Positions 1-5,236 of a stretch of DNA of 7,185 bases are shown here, in pieces. Origin of the DNA: Chloroflexota bacterium (GTDB taxonomy: Bacteria; Chloroflexota; Anaerolineae; Caldilineales; Caldilineaceae); assembly GCA_003577005.1 (NCBI GenBank), contig QEUW01000377.1, positions 1-7,185 of the forward strand. Direction: 5' to 3'. Position 1 is the stretch's first letter; every line of letters starts with the position of its first letter. The notes under the pieces are model-generated. The model was given only the letters and a program-made list of their open reading frames with translations. It was not told the origin of the DNA and did no database searches. The translations under genes and the position numbers were made by a program.

Positions 1-65
1 ACCTCCGGGAGGTGACCGGAGACAACCTGATTTGTCGAGCATTCATCCGGTCACCTCCCGGAGGT
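1..65. repeat. Nested 20-bp inverted repeat
   Basis: The arms at 1-20 and 46-65 are perfect reverse complements. Each arm begins or ends with its own 13-nt palindrome (ACCTCC-G-GGAGGT at 1-13 and ACCTCC-C-GGAGGT at 53-65). The 25-nt loop contains a further 5-bp hairpin (GACAA 21-25 with TTGTC 32-36). The sequence can therefore fold as one long stem or as two or three small ones. It lies downstream of the minus-strand lactonase gene. No T-run follows it in that direction, so it is better read as a REP-like or MITE-like intergenic repeat than as an intrinsic terminator. It starts at the first base of the window, so the true left edge may lie outside. Confidence 0.85.
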
Positions 66-121
66 CTTATCGAAATGTAACGTTGTCGAAATAGATAGAT
101 CGGAGTAGTGAGTGACTAGTC

Positions 122-198
122 CAGTTCGCATTCCGAGAAAGGGCGAACGAGTCATACTAACGAAGAAGCGTCGTCGCCCTTTCCCGGAATGCGAACTG
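122..198. repeat. 25-bp inverted repeat downstream of lactonase gene
   Basis: The arms at 122-146 and 174-198 match at 24 of 25 positions, around a 27-nt loop. The one mismatch is still a G-U pair in one of the two RNA strands. The repeat starts 75 bp past the lactonase stop codon, so it would sit in the 3' region of the minus-strand transcript. No U-tract follows the stem, which argues against classical intrinsic termination. It may stabilise the mRNA 3' end or be a small mobile repeat. Apart from this and the repeat at 1-65, I see no gene in bases 1-272. Confidence 0.85.
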
Positions 199-272
199 AG
201 CAAAATCAGTACTCATGCTGAACTCTCTGTGAAGCGCTTTTTGTTCTTTTTTAGACCTTTTACTGTTTGGTG

Positions 273-1301
273 CTACCCCACTGTAGTCACCATCACCCAA
301 AACGGTGATTTCCCCACGGCGTAGTCTTGCAGCGGGTGCAGCGCGCCGGTTGCCGGTTCGACGCGGTAGGCGGTCATGCGGTCAGCAGCCTCGCCGGCGC
401 AGTAGAGATAAGCACCACTCGGGTCGATGTTGAAGGAGCGCGGGCTGGGCGGGACAGCAAAGTAACCGAAGGGGCTGAGCGCGCCGCTTGCGTCGATGTT
501 GAACCCGGCAATGCTGTCGTGCCCCCGATTGGAGGCATAGAGCCACTTGCCGTTGGGGTGTACTTCCACATGCGCCGTGTAGCCGCCCTCGGTATAATCC
601 GCCGGTAACGTCGAAATGTTCTGGAAGATCGTCAGCGCGCCCCGTTCGGCGTCGAAGCGATGGGCGGTCACCGTGTTGCCCTGTTCGTTCACAATATAGG
701 CGACATCCCCCTGTGGGCGGAAACAGATGTGGCGCGGGCCGGTGTTCCCGTCGGGCGGCAGCAGTTCGGCGGGGTCATTGGGTGTGAGCCAGCCAGAGTC
801 GCTATCGAAGCGAAACTGGCTTGTCTTGTTGGTCGGGCAGACGTGGGGGACAAAGACAAAGCGTTCCTGCGCCACACCCACCGCATGGGCCTTTTCTCCT
901 GTATTGGCATATTGCACCAGCTCGCCGATTGCGCCGTCCGCACCCAGCCGGTGTACGGTAATTCCACCGCCGGTATAATAGGCGGTCAGCAGGAAGCGTC
1001 CCCTCTGGTCGGTGATAAGATGGGCCGGGGTCTCGATCCCTGGGTCTATCTTGTTGATCAGCGTGAGATCGCCCGAAGTTGGATCAAACGCAAAGCTCGC
1101 CAGGGTCGTCGATTCCACGTGACCATCATAGAGCACGCGGCCATTCGGATGGAGCCAGAGCGGACCCGAAGGGCCATACGCAGCGCTTGTCGAGCGCAGG
1201 TGGAGCGCACCCGACTGGGAGTCGAGATCATAGAGTTTGATCGCTTCGTCGCCGGTCAGCGAGACAAAAAGGACGGTGCGGCGGTTGTTGGATTGGGTCA
1301 T
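273..1301 (-). CDS. Beta-propeller lactonase (6-phosphogluconolactonase family)
   Basis: This 342-residue protein belongs to the seven-bladed beta-propeller lactonase family (YbhE/Pgl-like), which hydrolyses sugar lactones to sugar acids. Blade repeats of the form 'hPxGxxLY...' followed by 'F.hD..tGaL' recur along the whole length. Clear marks are GPRH at 188-191, VNEQGNTV around 204-211, YASNRGHDSIAGF at 255-267 and NIDPSGAYLYCAG at 291-303. No signal peptide is visible, so it is probably cytoplasmic, and the length fits the family (about 330-350). The ATG at 1301 has AGGAG eight bases upstream. An in-frame GTG at 1355 would add 18 residues but has no ribosome site. It is the last gene of the minus-strand cluster, beside a sugar-acid dehydratase and a sugar transporter, so an aldonolactone substrate is likely. 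A housekeeping pgl role is less likely in this context but is not excluded. Confidence 0.88.
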   Translation of the reverse strand: MTQSNNRRTVLFVSLTGDEAIKLYDLDSQSGALHLRSTSAAYGPSGPLWLHPNGRVLYDGHVESTTLASFAFDPTSGDLTLINKIDPGIETPAHLITDQRGRFLLTAYYTGGGITVHRLGADGAIGELVQYANTGEKAHAVGVAQERFVFVPHVCPTNKTSQFRFDSDSGWLTPNDPAELLPPDGNTGPRHICFRPQGDVAYIVNEQGNTVTAHRFDAERGALTIFQNISTLPADYTEGGYTAHVEVHPNGKWLYASNRGHDSIAGFNIDASGALSPFGYFAVPPSPRSFNIDPSGAYLYCAGEAADRMTAYRVEPATGALHPLQDYAVGKSPFWVMVTTVG

Positions 1302-1309
1302 CGGTTTGG

Positions 1310-1314
1310 CTCCT
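1310..1314 (-). promoter_or_regulatory. Ribosome binding site that sets the lactonase start
   Basis: AGGAG on the minus strand, eight bases before the ATG at 1301. It favours this start over the upstream in-frame GTG at 1355. Confidence 0.75.
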
Positions 1315-1400
1315 GTCCTGTATAGTAGAAAAGCTGGCAACAGCGGTTTGTACACGGATTATTGTCGGCTCAGTGGTTGTCACTTCGCACGAGCGGCTAA

Positions 1401-1451
1401 TTAATCGTGCAAACCAAAGCCTGGTTCTGCGGGCAGCGGATAGGTATCATT
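1401..1451 (-). pseudogene. 3'-terminal remnant of a second enolase-superfamily gene
   Basis: Read on the minus strand, this stretch encodes DTYPLPAEPGFGLHD followed by TAA. The intact dehydratase at 5237-6280 ends DGCYPLPEEPGFGSHE followed by TGA. At the DNA level, 1404-1442 matches 5240-5278 at 33 of 39 positions by my count. The differences include silent or conservative changes, so it looks like a diverged paralogue and not a recent copy. The similarity stops at about codon 15 from the end, and no start codon or catalytic motif precedes it. It lies where a further operon gene would be expected, between permease and lactonase, 15 bp from the edge of a MITE-like element. I infer that a second dehydratase gene once stood here and was deleted. 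Confidence 0.75.
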
Positions 1452-1465
1452 TGTCGAGGAGTACA

Positions 1466-1616
1466 CTAGGTCCGGTTGACATTTCAGCCTGCACAGCGGT
1501 GCGATGCACTTTCCAAGTGCGTTGCACCTGAGACGTGCATCGCACCTGGCAGGTGCAACGCACGTGCGCACCCCGGCCGGGTCATGCGCTGCTGGACAAA
1601 TGTCAACAGGATCTAG
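1466..1616. mobile_element. MITE-like element with terminal inverted repeats
   Basis: Two 15-nt ends, 1470-1484 and 1598-1612, are reverse complements at 13 of 15 positions, sharing a perfect 10-bp core (GTTGACATTT and AAATGTCAAC). Both are flanked directly by CTAG (1466-1469 and 1613-1616), which would suit a 4-bp target duplication. Because CTAG is itself a palindrome, it could instead simply extend the inverted repeat. The interior is filled with palindromes and codes for nothing recognisable. Short non-coding elements of this shape are usually mobilised in trans by a transposase elsewhere. No such enzyme is in the window, so the mobile reading is an inference. A REP/BIME-type intergenic cluster is the alternative. 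Confidence 0.5.
1498..1563. repeat. Interlocked palindromes in A-B-A'-B' order
   Basis: A (1498-1509) and A' (1535-1546) are perfect 12-nt reverse complements. B (1517-1530) and B' (1550-1563) are perfect 14-nt reverse complements. Their order is interleaved, so the two stems cannot nest and would form an H-type pseudoknot if both paired in RNA. All four segments are also variants of one near-palindrome, GTGC-NNN-GCAC, with centres GAT, GTT, ATC and AAC. Each can therefore fold by itself or act as a protein half-site pair. A fifth shortened copy, GTGCGCAC, follows at 1564-1571. Confidence 0.85.
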
Positions 1617-1629
1617 CCGCAGGCAAGCA

Positions 1630-2529
1630 TCACTTGATCCCCGTCAGGGTAATCCCCTGGACGAAATAACGCTGGGCCGAGATATAGACCAGCAACACCG
1701 GCACAATACTAAGCGTCGATGCGGCCATGAGCAGGTTGACCTGGGTGAAGTATTCGCCCTGGAAGAGGGCCAGCCCGACCGGCAAGGTCTGCAACCGGAT
1801 CGAGGTGATAAAGATGAGCGGCCCGAACAGGTCGTTCCACGATTCGAGGAAGGTAAAGACACCGACCGCGGCCAGCGCCGGTTTCACCTGGGGCAACATG
1901 ATCCGCCAGTAGATGCCAAACAGCGAGGCGCCGTCGATCTTGGCGGCGTCTTCGAGTTCCTGTGGCATGGTCTTGAAGAACTGGCGCATGAGAAAGGTGG
2001 CGTAGACGGGTGTCAACACCCGCGGCACCCAGAGCGGATAGTGGGTGTCGAGCCAGCCGATGTCACGGAAGATGATATATTGGGGAATGAGATAGACGAT
2101 GCCCGGGATCATGGCCGTCGAGAGCAGCACCGAGAAAGCCAGGTCGCGCCCGGCGAAGCGCACACGGGCAAACGAAAAGGCCGCCAGCGAGGTGACAAAA
2201 AGCAACCCAACCACGTTGAAGATCGCCAACTTGACGCTGTTGAAAAACATGGTCAGGATGATCCCCGTCTGCACCAGGTAGAGATAATTTTGCCACTGGG
2301 GAACTTTCGGGAGGATTGTAGGCGGCAACGTCATCAGCTCGGCTTCGGTCTTGAGCGATGCGCTCAGCATCCACAGCAGCGGCAGCAGGAAGAGCAGCGC
2401 CAGCCCCAACATGATGAGGTGGAAAATCAGCGACACGGCTGTGCGCTGCACCATGAGGGCCCACGACCGTTCGGTCTTGTGCTGTCTCTGCTTGGGAGAT
2501 ACGTTTCCCACACTGGCAAGTTCGGTCAT
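1630..2529 (-). CDS. CUT1 sugar ABC transporter permease, MalG/UgpE type
   Basis: This 299-residue inner-membrane protein forms half of the transmembrane pore of a carbohydrate-uptake (CUT1) ABC importer. Hydrophobic segments are seen near residues 31-55, 92-120, 131-153, 166-184, 219-243 and 264-285. The cytoplasmic EAA loop that docks the ATPase is at 193-213 (E-DAAKIDGA...LP). The MalG/UgpE-type marks SLKTEAEL (58-65) and a C-terminus ending QRYFVQGITLTGIK are present, and the length is normal. The ATG at 2529 has only a weak GGAA ribosome site seven bases upstream, so translation may depend on the preceding permease gene 91 bases away. It pairs with the permease at 2621-3541. No ATPase gene is adjacent, so a shared MsmK/UgpC-like ATPase probably serves it. 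The substrate cannot be read from the sequence. Confidence 0.93.
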   Translation of the reverse strand: MTELASVGNVSPKQRQHKTERSWALMVQRTAVSLIFHLIMLGLALLFLLPLLWMLSASLKTEAELMTLPPTILPKVPQWQNYLYLVQTGIILTMFFNSVKLAIFNVVGLLFVTSLAAFSFARVRFAGRDLAFSVLLSTAMIPGIVYLIPQYIIFRDIGWLDTHYPLWVPRVLTPVYATFLMRQFFKTMPQELEDAAKIDGASLFGIYWRIMLPQVKPALAAVGVFTFLESWNDLFGPLIFITSIRLQTLPVGLALFQGEYFTQVNLLMAASTLSIVPVLLVYISAQRYFVQGITLTGIK

Positions 2530-2603
2530 GGCAAGGTTCCAACGGCTGTCCGTACGTTTCTGTCATGCCCGGCAAACTGACAAAGGATGCCTAGATCCAT
2601 TGT

Positions 2604-2620
2604 CCCTCTTGAGTAGAGGG
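2604..2620 (-). repeat. Small hairpin directly after permease stop codon
   Basis: CCCTCT (2604-2609) pairs with AGAGGG (2615-2620) around a 5-nt loop. The stem begins at the base next to the TAA stop of the upstream permease, in the 91-bp gap before the next permease. No T-run follows on the minus strand, so it is not a normal terminator. A role in mRNA processing or in protecting the upstream segment from 3' decay is possible. Confidence 0.55.
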
Positions 2621-3541
2621 TTACTCATAAAAGACCCAACGCTTCTGTAAGCGCCACTGGACCAGCGTAAAGAGGGCGATGATGGCAAAGAGCACCCACG
2701 CCATCGCCGAGGCGTAGCCAAGCCGCCCAAACGAGAACGCATTCTGGTAGAGGTAGTGAATGTAGACGTTGGTGGCATTGGCCGGCCCACCCTGGGTCAT
2801 CACATAGATCAGGCCAAAGACCTGGAACGACGAGATAAACTGGGTGATCAACAAGAAAAAGAGCGACGGCGTCAACAACGGCACGGTCACATGACGGAAG
2901 CGACGCAGCGCACTGGCACCGTCGAGTTTGGCGGCTTCATAGAGCGATTCGGGAATTCCTTGCAGGCCGGCGAGCAGGATCAGCATGGGGTAGCCAACAT
3001 GCTGCCAGACGCCGACGACGATCACGGCGGGCATGGCCCACACCACGCTGGTCAACCACGATGGTCCTTTGACCCCGACGAGTGACAGCAGCCAGTTGAT
3101 CAACCCTACATCCGGCGCATAGAGCCAAAACCAGACCAGGCTGATCGCTACAGTGCTGGTGACATTGGGCGCAAAGTAAGCTGTGCGATACCAATAGGAG
3201 CCGCGCATGGGCCGGTTGCAGAGCAAGGCCAGCAGCAAGGCCAGCGAGATGCTCAGCGGAATCGACCCCAGCGTATAGTAGGCTGTGTTGCGCAGGGTGA
3301 GGCGGAAGAAGCGGTCGCTGGTAAAGAGACGCACATAATTGTCGGCGCCAATAAAACTAGGCTCGTTCAACCCGGTCCAGTCAGTTAGCGAGGCAAAGAT
3401 GGAAACCAGGATCGGATAGAACTGAAAGAAGCCGACACCAAAGACCACCGGCAGGATAAAGAGCCAACCAAAGAGATTCTCTTCTAGGCGCATGCGCGAA
3501 ATGCGCAAAGGGCGTAGCTGGGTCCGTGCGGTAATTGCCAT
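2621..3541 (-). CDS. CUT1 sugar ABC transporter permease, MalF/UgpA type
   Basis: This 306-residue inner-membrane protein is the first permease of the CUT1 importer. A basic N-terminus (R10, R13, R16, R18) leads into about six membrane segments near 24-52, 86-108, 121-142, 164-190, 226-247 and 277-296. The ATPase-docking EAA loop is at 202-222 (EAAKLDGA...P). The sequence TQGGPANAT (249-257), seen in many MalF/UgpA-type permeases, is present. The ATG at 3541 has AGGAG eight bases upstream. An earlier in-frame start at 3571 lacks one and would put the ribosome site inside the gene. The gene lies downstream of the binding-protein gene, across a large hairpin that could lower its expression relative to that protein. 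Family assignment is secure, but the substrate is unknown. Confidence 0.93.
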   Translation of the reverse strand: MAITARTQLRPLRISRMRLEENLFGWLFILPVVFGVGFFQFYPILVSIFASLTDWTGLNEPSFIGADNYVRLFTSDRFFRLTLRNTAYYTLGSIPLSISLALLLALLCNRPMRGSYWYRTAYFAPNVTSTVAISLVWFWLYAPDVGLINWLLSLVGVKGPSWLTSVVWAMPAVIVVGVWQHVGYPMLILLAGLQGIPESLYEAAKLDGASALRRFRHVTVPLLTPSLFFLLITQFISSFQVFGLIYVMTQGGPANATNVYIHYLYQNAFSFGRLGYASAMAWVLFAIIALFTLVQWRLQKRWVFYE

Positions 3542-3549
3542 GAACCGCA

Positions 3550-3554
3550 CTCCT
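3550..3554 (-). promoter_or_regulatory. Ribosome binding site that sets the first permease start
   Basis: AGGAG on the minus strand, eight bases before the ATG at 3541 and preceded by an A-rich stretch. It rules against the longer frame starting at 3571. Confidence 0.75.
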
Positions 3555-3648
3555 TTTTGGAAATGGATCAATCGTCCAGAGTAATTGCGAATAATCCTTA
3601 ATCGACAGTAGCTGGCTGCTCCAGAACCTACTCACCTACTTGGTCTAG

Positions 3649-3770
3649 ATACAGCAGGAACACAGAGGTCGCAGAGAAGCCTCAGAGAACGCAGAGAGAC
3701 TGCTCTAGAATCTTCTCAATCTCTCTGTGTTCTCCGTGTCTTCTCCGTTTTCTCTGTGTTCCTGTTGTAT
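3649..3770. repeat. 122-bp imperfect hairpin with CAGAGA-rich arms
   Basis: The outer arms 3649-3667 and 3752-3770 match at 18 of 19 positions. Pairing then continues inward with scattered mismatches through CAGAGA/GAGAAC-type motifs to about 3702 and 3718, leaving a loop of roughly 16 nt. The left half is purine-rich and the right half pyrimidine-rich. The short motif recurs within each arm (CAGAG or CTCTG every 10-14 bases), which points to growth by repetition. It lies between the binding-protein stop (3789) and the first permease start (3541). In RNA the stem would sit just after the binding-protein gene and could protect that message or reduce read-through. No other gene or clear promoter is seen in 3542-3788. 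Confidence 0.85.
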
Positions 3771-3788
3771 CTTCATCATCCAGATCGG

Positions 3789-5132
3789 CTAAATTTCGCC
3801 GGCCAGGGCGCGCTCGACCTCTTCGCGAATCCCGCCCAGGGCATCTTCAGCGCTGGACTGGCAGGTGTAAACCAGTTCCAGTTCACCCCGATAGAAGGAG
3901 CGGGCGCGCTCGATATAAGCCGAGAAATTCTCTGTCACCGAATTCTCCAGGGCATCAATGACCAGTTCGATGTGTTCCGGTGGTTGGTCGCCGTTGTTCT
4001 CAACCATGTATGTGGCCATCTCGCGCAGCGGGGGGATAAAAGCCCCAGAGTCGGCAAAGATCTTCGCCCCCTCGGGGCCACTCATGTAGCTGAGCAGATC
4101 CCAGGCGCCGTCGGGGTTTTGGGAAACGATGGGGACGCAAAAACAGACAATAGTGGCAATCGACTTCTGGTCTTCCTCCCCTGGCGACGGGGCAATATCC
4201 CAGACAAATTCGGTGGCATTCTGGCGCATGTAAGGAGCGACACCAAAGACGTTGAAATACATACCCAGTTGGCCGGCGGCAAAGAGCTGGTTGGGGGCGC
4301 CGCTGCGTGTCACCACGCCCCATTCCGGTTGGACCCCATGAACGCAGGTCAAGTCCGCAACCCACTGGATGGCCTCAACCGATTTGGGATTGGCCAGCGT
4401 AAATTCAGCGCCATCAAAGGAGTAGATGCCGCTAGGTTCCCCATTCGCCACCGGAAAAACGGTCTCGAAACCGGTCGCGCTGTAGACCAGCGCCCCCCAC
4501 CGTTCGCCTTCGACGGTCAACGCCTGTGCGGCTTCCAAGAAGTCGGCAAACTTCCAGTTCTCATCGGTCCAAGTGGTTGGCGGCAGCGGAACGCCCGCCT
4601 CTTCAAACATGGTTTTGTTGTAAAAAACTACGGTGGGCTGGCAGCCGACGCTCCAGGCCGTGTACTCACCGGTTGGTTGGCGTGGGAAGTCGTAGACGGT
4701 TTTGAAGTATTCCTCGCCCGTGATCCCATCGCGTTCGAGAAACGGCGTCAAATCCAGCAACGTCTTTTCATACGTGTAACCGCGCACAAAGTCATCGTTG
4801 ATGCGCATGATGTCGGGTGCAGTGCCGCCGGCAATCATGGTGCGCATCCTGGTCTCATAATCCTGCGCTGGCGATGGCTGTACTTCGACCTGGACCCCCG
4901 TTGCCTCGCTGTAGGCGTTGATCACTGTCTCGAACGGAGTGCCGCCGATCTCATCCCAGTTCATGAGTGAGACCGACTGGCCCTCGGCGGCGGCTTCGCC
5001 ACCGGTCGCTGCCCCACTCTCAGCCGGAGCACCCGGCGCAATGGCGGGGGCGCAGGCGACCAACACGGTTGCGCCCGCAGCCCAGGCGGCGCCGTGTAGA
5101 AACTGGCGGCGGGATAATCGCTTGTCATTCAT
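3789..5132 (-). CDS. Sugar ABC transporter solute-binding lipoprotein (Tat exported)
   Basis: This 447-residue protein is the extracytoplasmic ligand-binding part of the CUT1 importer (SBP_bac_1 family). The N-terminus carries a twin-arginine signal (SRRQFL, 7-12), a short hydrophobic stretch and a lipobox LVAC with the lipidated Cys27. An Ala/Gly/Glu/Pro linker runs to about residue 52. Family marks are GGTAPDIMRIN (102-112), VFYNKTMFEEAGVPLP (169-184) and, near the C-terminus, a GPEGAKIFADSGAFIPP segment. The ATG at 5132 has AGGAG nine bases upstream and gives a proper signal peptide. A longer frame from 5240 would bury the signal and overlap the dehydratase stop. A TATAAC box lies in the 104-bp gap upstream, so the gene may have its own promoter. 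The ligand is unknown, but context suggests a sugar, sugar lactone or sugar acid. Confidence 0.94.
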   Translation of the reverse strand: MNDKRLSRRQFLHGAAWAAGATVLVACAPAIAPGAPAESGAATGGEAAAEGQSVSLMNWDEIGGTPFETVINAYSEATGVQVEVQPSPAQDYETRMRTMIAGGTAPDIMRINDDFVRGYTYEKTLLDLTPFLERDGITGEEYFKTVYDFPRQPTGEYTAWSVGCQPTVVFYNKTMFEEAGVPLPPTTWTDENWKFADFLEAAQALTVEGERWGALVYSATGFETVFPVANGEPSGIYSFDGAEFTLANPKSVEAIQWVADLTCVHGVQPEWGVVTRSGAPNQLFAAGQLGMYFNVFGVAPYMRQNATEFVWDIAPSPGEEDQKSIATIVCFCVPIVSQNPDGAWDLLSYMSGPEGAKIFADSGAFIPPLREMATYMVENNGDQPPEHIELVIDALENSVTENFSAYIERARSFYRGELELVYTCQSSAEDALGGIREEVERALAGEI

Positions 5133-5141
5133 CCTCGGATT

Positions 5142-5146
5142 CTCCT
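5142..5146 (-). promoter_or_regulatory. Ribosome binding site that sets the binding-protein start
   Basis: AGGAG within an A-rich stretch on the minus strand, nine bases before the ATG at 5132. It places the twin-arginine signal at the very N-terminus and excludes the 36-residue upstream extension. Confidence 0.8.
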
Positions 5147-5195
5147 TTGGTGCGTTGTGGAACGTTTCGTGGCAGTGAGAGACAATTGGACGCTC

Positions 5196-5205
5196 GTTAT
5201 ACCGA
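5196..5205 (-). promoter_or_regulatory. Possible -10 box of binding-protein promoter
   Basis: The minus strand reads TATAAC at 5201-5196, preceded by TCGG. The plus-strand string TTATACCGA (5197-5205) is identical to one at 6378-6386 over the dehydratase promoter. No good -35 hexamer is present 15-18 bases upstream, so the promoter may need an activator, or the shared string may be an operator. The repeated context is the main evidence. Confidence 0.4.
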
Positions 5206-5236
5206 ATCCTTCTGTTCACTTTAGGTATGCATTTAA

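Larger units (their letters stand above)
1302..1629. other. Gene-poor spacer with a gene scrap and a palindromic element
   Basis: This 328-bp space separates the second permease from the lactonase. It holds no intact gene. From left to right it contains the lactonase ribosome site (1310-1314), about 85 bp without visible structure, the C-terminal scrap of an enolase-superfamily gene (1401-1451), and the MITE-like palindromic element (1466-1616). I found no convincing promoter for the lactonase here. Either it is read through from the permeases or its promoter is not sigma70-like. Confidence 0.7.

Noticed and set aside
122..198. Rho-independent terminator of the lactonase transcript
   Set aside because: The stem is long but no U-tract follows on the minus strand and the loop is 27 nt.
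291..308. Six-bp hairpin (ATCACC/GGTGAT) near the lactonase stop
   Set aside because: It lies within coding sequence, is short and has no T-run, so chance is sufficient.
112..324. Plus-strand open frame of 70 codons across the 25-bp inverted repeat
   Set aside because: It consists of repeat arms plus the antisense 3' end of the lactonase, with no convincing ribosome site and a low-complexity product.
660..1325. Plus-strand open frame of 221 codons
   Set aside because: It is antisense to the lactonase and has no recognisable domain.
1302..1355. N-terminal extension of the lactonase from a GTG at 1355
   Set aside because: There is no ribosome site before the GTG. The AGGAG before the ATG at 1301 is well placed and the shorter protein matches the family start.
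1498..1571. CRISPR array
   Set aside because: The repeated units are short near-palindromes in alternating orientation without uniform spacers, and no cas gene is present.
1504..2580. Plus-strand open frame of 358 codons
   Set aside because: It is antisense to the second permease, very rich in Gln, His and Arg, begins inside the palindromic element, and shows no family motif.
3756..4970. Plus-strand open frame of 404 codons
   Set aside because: It is fully antisense to the binding-protein gene, which has a signal peptide, ribosome site and family motifs. The plus-strand product resembles nothing and starts inside the hairpin.
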